Positions 22,577 to 33,198 of a stretch of 64,000 nucleotides of DNA are shown in pieces. Within the stretch, counting starts at the first letter, position 1. Each line of letters starts with the position of its first letter. Under the pieces are notes generated by a model. That model saw only the letters and a list, made by a program, of their open reading frames with translations. It did no database searches and was not told the DNA's origin. Both the position numbers and the translations under genes were made by a program. Location of the stretch: the NCBI GenBank assembly GCA_033297205.1, contig MU859115.1, forward strand, positions 8,461 to 72,460, read 5' to 3'. This DNA comes from Pseudoneurospora amorphoporcata (taxonomy: Eukaryota; Ascomycota; Sordariomycetes; Sordariales; Sordariaceae).

Positions 22577-23505
22577 GTGGGAGTGGGTGGCTTGTGGTTG
22601 AGATTACCTATGTGATGTGGAGGAAATGGAGTTGTTAAATATAGAAGTTGGATATGGGTTTTTTGTGTTTTTAAAGAAAAACAGCCAGGCAAAAGTTAGA
22701 AAACGTCCAAAGTAGAATGTAGGATCCCATATATAGATGATAATTTGCAAGGCGCCGGTTGTGTTGGAGACAAGTCAGCCACTTTTCCGAATGATTGAGG
22801 CAACGCTTAAGCATGACATGTGATCAATCCAACAAATAATGACTCAATAAGAATAAACATTAACTAACTACTCGCTCGCTTGCTTTGCCTGCTGTAAAAC
22901 GACTGTAACCGACTTTCATCTTCCTGCTCCCATGCTGCTTGCTCTATCGTTTGTAGGGGTATAGAAAAGATAAGCCATCCGCGCCGCGCCGGTAGTAGTA
23001 ATGACGTCCTTCACCCAATGGTTAAGGATAACCTAAAAATGAAAGAAGCGAAAAGTAGAGTGCCTCCAACTCCCTCCATACTTGTTCTTTTCTGTTGACC
23101 CGGCCCTCCGACCCTCCAAGTGACTTTGCTGTCCGTCTGTCCGCCTGGAAACTCTGTTGTGCGTGGTATAATAAAACATAAAAACCCGAAAGGAGAAGCA
23201 GAAAGCAGAACAGAGAGGCCCCTCGCGACCCTGACATATTTCGGGGTTAGGAGGATGCTTCTTTTTCCCCTTGTTCAAAAGAAAGATCCAAAGCGTTCAA
23301 ATCCATTACTTCATGTCGATCCTCTTTTGCTTCTTCCCGTACTTCCCGCAGTATCCAACCCCGACCCCGGTAACCCTAACCCCAATCCCAACCACCGCCT
23401 CTTCCTCAACTTGTTCCTTTGCCCTGCTACCCCTCCACCTCCTCCCCGCATCCTTGCTAAAGAGGAAGGTTTTCTCTGAACGGCAAGACCAGCAGCAGCA
23501 GAACA
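22577..23505. other. Intergenic region between convergent GT90 gene and the 1,715-residue ORF
   Basis: About 0.93 kb between two stop codons, presumably both 3' UTRs. It contains two adjacent CCCTAA-type units near 23371-23383. No gene is seen. Confidence 0.55.
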
Positions 23506-25523
23506 CTACCCACTGCCGTTGTTATCCGCCGTCCGTCCAAACATCCTCCTCAAAGCACCCCCAAACTTCTTTTTCTTTCCCTTCTCGCCGGTAGGTGTCT
23601 CAGACCTCTCAGCAGGCGGAACAACCACCCCCACCTCGGCGCCCGCTGCAGACAAAGCAGTAGCGGTACTAGCCCTCCAGGGACCCGGTCCCGGAGCAGC
23701 AGCAGCAAACGGACCACCATTCGGGTGAAAACCAGATCCACCGCTGATGGACCTCGTGCCGAGACTTCCACTGGTAAGACCAGCAGTGCCAGTGGTGGTG
23801 CCGGATCTCCTGATAAATCCTGGCATGGGGATACCGCCTCCATTCATGGTCTCTTCGACGGGCGGTGGTGGTGCTTTTTCGCTTCGGCCGGGAAGGGAGA
23901 AGCTCGGCATTTTGGAGCCGCGTTTTTGGAGACGGGGATGGGGATGGCTTCTGGGGCTGATATCAGAGGTGGTGATGGTGTCGATGGTAGCGGGTGTTCG
24001 CAACCTTTCCTCGGCAGCATCGACCTCCTGATCTTGGTTGGCTTGGCCTTGGTTCCTCAAGCCTTTCAATTCGGCTATGCTCCGTTCTAGTTTGGAGTCT
24101 CTCCTCGCAGCACTCTCCACTGGTGCTTCCGGGCGAGCGATGGCGTCGGCACCTTCCTGGACGTGCTGATGATGGTGCTTCTTACGCGAGAAAACGGACA
24201 TCAGGCCACGCTTGGGACGGTGCGGCTCGGAGGCGGCGGCCGAGGGAGTCTCTGAAGTCCGAACATTAGGAGCCGTCTGCGACGTAGGCAGGATCTGGCC
24301 GCGCCCGGAGCGGGTACAGCGAAGCTCCTCGTTTCTCGCTGCCACGTCGTTGTCGTAGTCTGCTTGCGTAGGCGCGATTGTAGAACCAAGTCTTGCCGTC
24401 TTCGACAATTTGTGATGACCACCAAGGGACCCAACGCTACCACGCGCATTACCATTACCATTAACATATCGTCCTTCCTCCTCTTCAGCAATGGACACTT
24501 GTCTGTCACGCATACTGCCCAAAGCCATACTCCGAGCAGCAGCTGCCGCAGGCGCCGAAGCCGAGCCCTTCAATCCGGATGGAACCACCGGTACCGGCGG
24601 TCTAACCTCTTCTTCGTCACTCGACTCGTCAAACCGGCTTCTGAATCTGCTGGCCGACCCGGCATTCTCCTCATCGCTCGAATCTCCGAACCGGCTGGAG
24701 AACTTACTCCCAGTCGATGTCCTCTTCTTATCAGCGCCTCCCTTCTTTCCCAGTGTAGGCATCTTCGTACCGCCAGGACTTCTCCTTCCACCACTGTTCG
24801 CTGCAGAGTCACGCAGCGTGGTGCGCATACCCATACCCATACCTGTGCCTGAACCCATTGTCCCCCTACTAGAAGGCGGGGTGTCAAGTTTGGAGTTTGA
24901 GTTGGTGGGCGTCATAGCTCGCAAAGACGTGAGAAGCTTAGTGCCACTACCGCGACTATCCACGGATCCAGCAGCAGGCGAGTTCGGACGGAGTGATCTC
25001 GGGAAGCCGCCAGCAGAAAGGCCTCCACCGGCTGAACTAGCGCGGGCACGCTTAAAGCTGCTCTCGCTACTAGTGGAACCACGGCGCTTGATGTGTGACT
25101 GATGTGTGCTTGCTAGGCGGATTGTAGAGGTTCGGGGAGCCGGAGCCGGAGCCGGAGCCGGAGTCTCCGAAGCTGCACGACGTTCTCGTTTCGTGAGTTG
25201 AGATGTTGCAGGGACCGGAGCGGGATCTGGGTAAGATGCTCGGCGTTCGGCTGGAGGTTCGGAACGCAGGGATTTTCGGAGGCGAGGTCCGTCGTTCACG
25301 GGGGCAGCCTTGGGTTGAGGAGGCGCACTACGCATAGTAGTCCGCATCGTCATCGTTGATGCCACCGGCGCTACGGGAACCTCAGGCTCTTCCCACTTGG
25401 TGCCAGGCTTAATCTGATAAGTGCGTTCGGGGCTCACGCGAGCAGCGGCAGGGACAGGGGCAGGAGCAGCGGTTTCCTTTGCCTTCCCCTTAGTCTTTTT
25501 CTTCCGGGCCTGCTCATTCCGAG

Positions 25524-25554
<31 letters not shown>

Positions 25555-28500
25555 TTGTTGTTGCTGCTGCTGCTCAAGCATCATCTGCCGGGCCATCTGC
25601 ACGGCTAAAGCCTGCCTCTCCGAGTTCCTCCTCTCAACCGACTTCTTCCTCCTGGGCTTCTTTACAGGCACGCTCATTTCTTCCCTATCGCCTTCGATCC
25701 CGGCATCGTCCTTGGCTTCACGTTCCAGCTGGGCTCTTCGCTCAGCTGTAAGGCTCCTCCAGTAAGCCTTGGCCCGCTCCCAGTCGTCCTCTTGAGGCGA
25801 TTCGCTGGAGTGAGATCCAATGGCTGTCGTGGCGGTCGAAAGTGTCGGTACGAGACTTCGTGGCGGGTCGGGAGGCGACGGGGTGTCACGGACTTCATAT
25901 TGTTGGGAGTTGCTGGCTCCGGGAAAGTCCAAAACTGCGTTCAGCGACTGAAAGCCCCCCCCTTCGGCCTCAGAAAGATCCTCATAGGCATCAGCGTATA
26001 CGCTTGAGTCATCCGATTCACTTTCCGATGCCGGCTGCGATTGAGTGCCTGTCGTCTGTTGTCCAGTAGCCTGTTCGATACCAGTGGCCGAACTCTTGGA
26101 CGTATCTGAATCTTCGGGAAACCCACCGGGAACTTCCACAAAGAACTTGGGCGTGTCGTTCTGGCTCATCGGGGGGGTTGGCTGTGTCAAGGAAATGATC
26201 GGGATATCCGGAGCACTATTCCGTCGCCGAGCTTCCTCCTGAGCGAACCTCGAGTCGATCGCGGGGGTGTTTCCATTCTGAAAGGACGTCTTGACGGGAG
26301 ATACTTGTGGTGAGGGTAGCGAGTTGCGGCGCGGTTGTGGTGGCGGATCCATGAAACTCGGGTAGTCGTATAAGCTGCCTGTCATCTCGGACGCAAGACT
26401 GGTCGACCCATCACTGTCGTCGCTAGCATATCCACTTCCCTCCACTGATGTAACCACTGGTGGAAGCGGTTCTCTAAACCGTGAGATATTAGCTGGACTT
26501 CGTACCCGTGCCTCGCGCTCCGTTTGCAGCATGCCACCTATAGCATGGTCACTGCTTTGCGCAAAACTTTCGGCTACAGGGCTCAGGGGAAGTGGCGTTG
26601 TGTATGGCGCAGTGTAAGCAACATCTCCTATCGGTCGAAGTGGTCGTTCGTCTTCCTTTGCTTCCTGTAGCTGTGGCTTCCTGACATTCCTGACGCTGCC
26701 AAAGCTGGGAAGTGCCGGTCGTGGCTTCATAGTCTCCTCATTATCGAGTGTCGCCGACAAGTCCGCGTTTGCCCATCGACGGATACCGGTAGGGCTAGCC
26801 AGAGGTGGGGAGATCGATCGCTCTTTAGGGGCCGGTTCGGCGACGGCGATGGCTGGTTGAGTTTCATCTTCGAAGCTTACCCGCACGGACTTCTTCCGTT
26901 TCACGGGCCGGTCTGTACTCCATGAGGCTTCCGACGAGAGATCCGAAGGCGATGGGCCGCGGACGGGGCTCGTCTGCTTTAGAGCCGACTTTCGTGGTGA
27001 TACCGATCGGGGTGGTGGTGAATGTCTAACAGTTAGAGTATCTTGAACAGGTCCAAAATGTGCTTGTCGAGCCGGGCTTATTGATGAAGCCCGGTGAGGT
27101 TGGTTCTTTCTCTGAGACACTGAAGCTGCCCGAACTGGTAGTTGACTAGCTTGGGAAGATGACTGTATTGGTTGTTGTTCTGATTGCGAGCGGGTATGTG
27201 AGACTATCCTCTGTCGAGACGGTACCGAGTCGATAGCACTAGAGACACTCGATGTGTTTGCCTCATCTGACTCTGACTCTTCCAACTCCGGCTCCTCCCT
27301 CACAATGGACGGCAACCTCCTCACCATTGGGCGACCATCCTTAGTTACGACCATTGGTGTTGAAGTTGTTGGGTGATGGTGGTCGGTGATGATTTCTTCT
27401 TCTTCTTCTTCTTCAACCTCCGAGTCCTCTTCCTGTGGTTGTTCAGTCGGCTGAGGTTGAGTAGCTGGGGAAATTACAGCAGATCGTGAGGGTGACCGTT
27501 CTTGGGTCTCCTGTGGCGAGTCTTGTACTGCTGGCAATTGTTGAACAGGGGCTGCTACTTGTACCTGTGGAGCTGTCCTTGTCGTGGTCGTGGTGCCGGT
27601 ATTACCGGTCTGGTCGCTTGTTGGGACGTTACTCTTAGTACGACCCACGGTACCTTGTGCGAGGTATTGCCCAGCCTGGGATGGATGTTTCTTCTTCTTT
27701 GACCGGGTGGGTTGCTGTGATGCTGCTATGATGGCGTGTTCAACGGCGAGGAGGTCGGAACGTCTGATCATCCGACGGGAGTTGGGATCGTAGACCAATG
27801 TTTGGTCAGCGGCGGAGGCAGAGGAAGCTCGCGGTCGAGTGGAGGATGGGGTCCCCGCCTCTAATAATAGGGAACCCCTTGACCGCTGGGGCTGGACCGC
27901 CGATTGGGAATCTTGGGCCGGAAAGTCGGTGGTGCTGCGGGTATCAGCCGGGGATACTGGCGGTGAGCCGACCCTAACCCGGGCTGGATACGAGAAGTTG
28001 ATAGACGACGCCCGACTTTCAGGCCGATCTTCCTGATGCACCGCAATCTGGGGTGGACTCGATGGAGGGCTTGCCATTGCGGGATCCGTTCTCCGAACGC
28101 TTGTCAGGTCTCCCACCTTTGCGGGCCCAAACCAAGATGGAGCATCGTCCGTCCCCAGTTTCTGCGATGGGACGCGTTCAACGCCCAGGCTTTGTGTTCT
28201 GCGGTGCGCACTCTTCTGGGTCGCGCCTGTTCCCTTCGTTCCAACGGTCGTGGCCACATCCTTGGGCAAAGCTGGAACAGGGGGTAACTCTTCGATGGAC
28301 TGAGAATGGCGACGTCCGGAGTTTCTGCTATCGGGTCGGCGTGGACTGGGGCTTCGGAAGGTACGTTCGGTCATGGAGCTCGAGCTCCCACTGCGCCGTA
28401 GGTTCGGTCTTCCGCGAGTATCGGGGTTCGTACGTGTGGATGCCGCGGAGGCACTGCGCCGGACGGTGCGCTTCGTCTGGACTTGGGCGACATTGGTCGG

Positions 28501-28653
28501 GGTGATGGGTCGAGCACGGAGGGCGGTGGCGGCGGCAGCGGCCGACAGGTTCGAGGCTTGCTGAGCTTCATTGCGCTTGAAGACGGCGGCGGCGGCGGAG
28601 GCAGCATTGGGATTCGCAGTCGCCGCGGTCAAAGGCTGTTTATTGCGCGACAT
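23506..28653 (-). CDS. Very large, mostly disordered protein of unknown function
   Basis: A single uninterrupted minus-strand frame encodes 1,715 residues. I do not recognise a catalytic domain. Composition is dominated by Ser, Pro, Arg, Ala and Thr, with many basic SP/RSxS motifs (for example RSPSPRRPDSR and SPRKSALK), acidic Ser/Glu blocks (about 410-460), a run of 17 Gln (about 1028-1044) and Gly-rich C-terminal stretches. Short islands look ordered or constrained: TLVYDPNSRRMIRRSDLLAVEHAI (quoted here as two adjoining motifs, TLVYDPNSRRM and IRRSDLLAVEHAI, about 290-315), KKSVRVSFEDE (about 590), and DDWERAKAYWRSLTAERRAQLE in parts (about 950). The composition suggests a phosphorylated scaffold or cytoskeleton-linked protein (inference). 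A frame of over 5 kb without stops, with codon use like its neighbours, makes it a real gene. The ATG follows GATTCC and is the first in frame. Confidence 0.82.
25525..25574 (-). repeat. CAG/CAA tract coding poly-Gln
   Basis: CTG and TTG triplets on the plus strand read as CAG/CAA on the minus strand and encode about 17 consecutive glutamines in the disordered protein. The mix of CAG and CAA partly stabilises the repeat. Confidence 0.92.
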
Positions 28654-31433
28654 GGAATCTAGCTGTCAGCAATCGGGATTCCTTTCGCGACTGGACGGGA
28701 CTGGACTGGACTGGACTGGATGGGACGGTGACCATAGGGTATCCGCGAAAGCATGGGGAAGGTAGGTATGAATGGAGAAACAAGGGATAATTGATCGAGC
28801 AGCAGCTGGCACCGGTGGAGCGAGCTAGTAGTAGTGTAGGAAAGTGTAATTGCAAGCGCGCGCCGACCATGTCATACATGCAGAATCATGGCGTCGCGAA
28901 CGAAGACAACGATGATCGAAATGGGCACTGTCTCGCTGTCTCGGGGGACAGGACCAGGCCGAAAGGAGGTCTAGAAAAAGGGCCAATGACGACATACCGG
29001 ATTGGGCGTCCGATGCCTCCGCGAGCTGCCGAACATTGTTTGAAATGCTGTATCCTCACTCAGCTCGATGAGTATTGTACCTCTCGTATTTCTACCTGGA
29101 TGTCGCTGTCGTCGCTATGTAGGCGTGTAGTGTCTCTGTGGTCTTGTTCCAGGCCATCCCCAACCTGGCGATCTTTGCTCATTACCGAGCGAGGCTTCTC
29201 ATAGGGCGCAATCGAGGAACTAGTGGAGGGACTTCAGGTCGGCTGTTGGATGCGAGAAAAAGGAGAGATTGAAGGAGCCGTTGGTCGTCGCAAAGGGTTT
29301 ATCGGGACGGACTGATGAGATGCAAGGTCGGCGACGACACGTGTAGATGAGGGCGGTGATTGCGTGGTGGGTGTGCTGGTTGTTGTTTGAGAGTGGCCGC
29401 GCCGGCGGGACTGCATGAAAATGATGACGGAGGACGGGAGCTGCAGTGAGGTGCCTGGTCGCAGTGCAGTTGCAGCGTGCAGCAGCGCCCTTCTTGCGTC
29501 TGCACAGTGAGGGTCTTGGTTTGCGTAGGAAGGACGGGATCGTGGAAAGTCGAAGGCCACTGCAACAAAGCCGAATCTCGTTCCCGCCGAGTCTGCCGTT
29601 CCAACACAAAAAAAGCTGGAACTTGGTTATAGGCCTGGTGAGCTGAAGGAGGTGACGATGACGGCGGCACAGCAGCAAATAGCTTTACCTCCTACACATG
29701 GGATCCCCGGATGAGGAAATACATAGGTACCTTAGGTATCGATGGACCTCGTCAGCAACGGAAGCCCTGGGAAATGGGAATGCAGGGATGGATGGATCTT
29801 GGAGAGAAAAAAAAAAAAAAAAAAAAAAAAAAACCGTGTATCGCCCGTGTCTGACCAACTCCACCACCACGTACGAACGGGCATGTGGGATCCTTTCTGT
29901 CACGTTCAAAACAATGGGGCATCTCACTGCTCTGTGTGTCTCGTCGTCGTCGACTCGTGGTAAACCTCCATGAAAAACAGCCGAGCGGAGTTCTCTCAAT
30001 TCTAACGCTAAACCTCAAACTCCCAAGGCTAAAAAACTAGGGGATTGTGCAAACGCGCTAAACCCGATTGAGGCTTTTACCAACAGTCCCACTTCCCGTC
30101 GTGAATGCATGCGTCAGTGTGTCACTTTTTTTTTTTTTTAGGGGGGATTCTTGTGTTTCCCACTCATTGACCCCATTCTCCTGCATGTGCTTTCTGGACT
30201 GGCACTGCGGCACTCGGCTGCCCTGCCGTGCATCGGACAAGCATCAAGCATTCTAGGACAATGTGATTGATTGATTAATTGCTTGCATTGCTTGCGTTCT
30301 AGGTCTAGAGATTCCTGTCCCTTCCATTGCCGAGGGTTGGGCGAGGCCCAAAAGCCGAAAGTGTCAAGATGACTTGCATCATGATCACCTCCTCCCCTCA
30401 ATCACATATGTATGCGCGGATCCACCTTGCCTTGCCTTGCTTGTGCCTTGTCATCATCTCCTATCTGTCTGCCTTTCCAGATAGGGAATGTGGAATCACC
30501 TTTAGGGTTGCTCGACATGAAAATGGAAAACGTAGAATGCTTCAGAACCCGTCAAACACGTTTAGGGTTGACTCAACCCAGCCAGCACAGGTCGCCGTTC
30601 ATCCAATCTATTTTCTTCAAGAGAAACCATGTCTTTGTCTGACGTCGTACGAAACAGTTGGGGCTTCGTGGCTTTGACCTGGGGACTTCGGGCGGGGTTT
30701 GTTCCCGTTCGTCTCCACTTGGATCCCGTTACATAAGGTATCGGTTCGGGAAGCGCCCGTGTGGTGCCGGACCTCGGTTCAACATCAAGATTGAACATCT
30801 TTTGTACTACTACACGACCTATATTTTATTCCACAGCAACGCATCAAGGCCCCAAGTATGGTTTTCGTTTTCTAAATATTATCTGTCTGCTCTCTTGCCG
30901 CCTGAGCCCTCCATCTATCTCTATGCATTTGCGATAGCGTAGGTACATTGTTGTTGCCCTCCTTCTCTGTCTTCACCATTAACTAGCATTGCTAAGAGTG
31001 TGATAGTAAGCTGTATACCAACAGAAACCTCGTGTGTTAAAGTGTGTTGAGCAAACATCGTTGTCGCTCGTAGGTCGTGTCTCGAAATTGCGTGAGCCGA
31101 CCAAGTAAGTGGTATGCGGTTGATTGGATAGTTGTTGTTGTAACGGTTCAGTCTCTCCTGTTGTCCCCTAGACATATCGCCCACACTCTTCTTCATAGAG
31201 TCCCTCGCCACGTCGCCGGGGCATTGAATGCTGACGCCCCAAGTGCTTGAATTCTCCTCCCATCACTCGTCTCCTGTCGAGGTGCCCAATCCATCGCCCT
31301 TCTCCAGCGTCGGGCCCTCCTCTCCTCACCATCATAAAATCCAGAACAGGGTATAAAACAACGCTAATATTGCTGCAAACTAATCTTACAAAGAAATGGG
31401 GGAAGGGTGGTGGCATCGCCACAAAAGCCGTGG
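28654..31433. promoter_or_regulatory. Upstream region of the disordered-protein gene; 3' end of the next minus-strand gene
   Basis: This 2.8-kb stretch has no recognisable coding region. It contains a (CTGGA)-like repeat just upstream of the ATG (about 28693-28722), a run of 27 A at 29807-29833, a T run at 30126-30139, and two copies of TTTAGGGTTG exactly 60 bp apart (30501 and 30561). It should hold the promoter of the 1,715-residue gene and the terminator of the gene at 31434-33198. Small ORFs in both strands do not look like proteins. Confidence 0.5.
29807..29833. repeat. Poly(A) tract, 27 nt
   Basis: Uninterrupted A homopolymer in the upstream region of the disordered-protein gene. Confidence 0.95.
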
Positions 31434-33198
31434 CTACGTCCCGCCCCCATCAGGTACCGTCGAGACACGGGGAACGTGATCTGGAACATGTTCAGGTCGT
31501 TCGGCTTCTATTCCGTTTTCTGGCGGCAGATCTTCGTCCGGATCGTAGTCGTCTTCCTCGTAGTCGTCGTCATCAAAGCACTCCTCGCTCTGAGTGCCTT
31601 GACTAAAGTCGCAGTTCATCGGAGCTCCGTGGCCGCCCGAGGGTTGATGGGCATCCTGAACTCCATCGTGGCCCTTGGTAGGCAACTTGCTGTTCTTCTT
31701 CCCCTTGTGTTTGCCCTTCTTGAGCCTCTCCCACTGAGCTTTCCGCTGTTGTTCCAACTGGCGTTGCTTGCGGGCCTTGATCTCGTATTGACGGACCAAA
31801 GCCTCAGGGGGGTGGCCGAAGATCGACTCGTACTCGCAAAAGTGGCAGATCCAAATATCTTCAGGCTTAGGGGGGTGGCGCTTGTTCTTTAACTGTGTCT
31901 CACGGCGGCGTTGTCTGGCCGCGGCAGCATACTCTTTAGCAGCACTCCTCCTCGTGCTTTTCGGCGCTGGACCTTGCTGCCCTTGGCCTCCAGCACCACT
32001 CTTGCCCTGTGTTTCTTTCCCTGCGGCACCTGTAGCCGAAGGAAGAGCGTGGCCATTGCCTGGCTGGTTTCCAGGAGCAACACGCTGCCAATTTTCGTGT
32101 CCTTGTCTAGTCGCTGACGGGGCCGGCATGTTGATTCGTCGATCAGCGCCAGGCCAAGAGAGTGCGTTAGGACCGGGAGCGGTAAACGTGAACTGTGCGG
32201 ACGCAGGGCGTCTCGGTGACAGTGAATTTTGCAAGAGACTTGTACTTTCAGACCCCGTCGGTGGGTTCAGTTTCTCTGCATTTGCAATGGCGTTGGATAT
32301 GATCCCCTGGTTCTCAGCTACAGGAAGAGATACAATCAGCATCTGCATCATAACAACGTGTCGAGAAAATCAAGTGGCAAGGGCGGCAGGATAAAGCGTC
32401 GGTAGACTTACCTGAACTGGATGACCATGGAACAGAGCGCAGCTTCCCACCTCTTCCGAGCCAATTGGTGTTAGAGTCCGATAAGGGCCTGAGCGGGCTT
32501 CGGCCGTTGCGCGGTCTGCCATATCTACCTCTTCCAGGACCGGGCACGTTCTGTAAGCCTGGCATATAACCTCCGGAACCGTACTGAGATGCCGAGCTCA
32601 AAGACGTTGCTTCCCCATGCCCTTCAGACGTCTGGATGGACGTGGTTCCGAAACCAGCGTCTATGCCAGCATGAACCCCGCCAAGAGCTGCATCACCTGC
32701 TGTAGGGATTTTCCTCTTTTTCTTGTTGTTTGTGTTCTCGAACGAGTCATACCCATCGATTGCTGATGCTGCCGAGACAGTAGCTTGCGAATTGGCCGAT
32801 CTTTCCTGCTGTTCCGTCCTTGGTGACTGATGACCCTTATGATTCGGGGAGTCAGACACTCTGCCATCGAACTGGCTGTGACCGCGATCCGGTATGCCTT
32901 GTCTCGACGAGGGGGAATATCCTCCACCCTCTGCTACTGAACCATCTCTTCTTGATTGGCGCGGGGCAACCTCGGTGACTCGCTCGCGAGGAGGGGTTGA
33001 ACTCTGGTCCGGCTCGTCATCTCGGATACTATACAAACTCGGAAACAGCGATGTGGAGATCGAAGGTGCTGGGGGGTATTGGATCGACTCCGCGGCTTCG
33101 GGGGTTAAACGGTCTCTCAGGGACCTCTTGGGCAGGGGATGGATTCTTCGTTCGCTTCGGTATGCGGATGACACCGACACCGTATCGGCGGATGACAT
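31434..33198 (-). CDS. Conserved fungal protein of unknown function with a WICHFC element
   Basis: Exons 33198-32412 and 32317-31434 encode 556 residues. The 94-nt intron has a GTAAGT donor, a CTGAT branch site and a TGTAG acceptor, and joins S-S-S-S to AENQGIISNAI. The start MSSADTVSVSSAY was preferred to an upstream one because a typical acceptor (TTTTAACAG) with a CTAAT branch site lies about 25 nt before it, suggesting a leader intron. The N-terminal 250 residues are disordered. The C-terminal part is more constrained: basic helices (RRSAAKEYAAAARQRRRE), then DIWICHFCEYESIFGHPPEAL, a long basic coiled-coil-like helix, and an acidic tail (DDDDYEEDDYDPDED). C-x-x-C resembles half a zinc ribbon. 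I recall similar motifs in other Pezizomycotina proteins but no function. A nucleic-acid or ribosome-related role is only a guess. Confidence 0.8.

Noticed and set aside
28728..28741. GACCATAGGGT, resembling the start of a dispersed fungal 5S rRNA gene
   Set aside because: The match stops after about 11 bases; the rest of the 5S sequence and its internal control region are absent.
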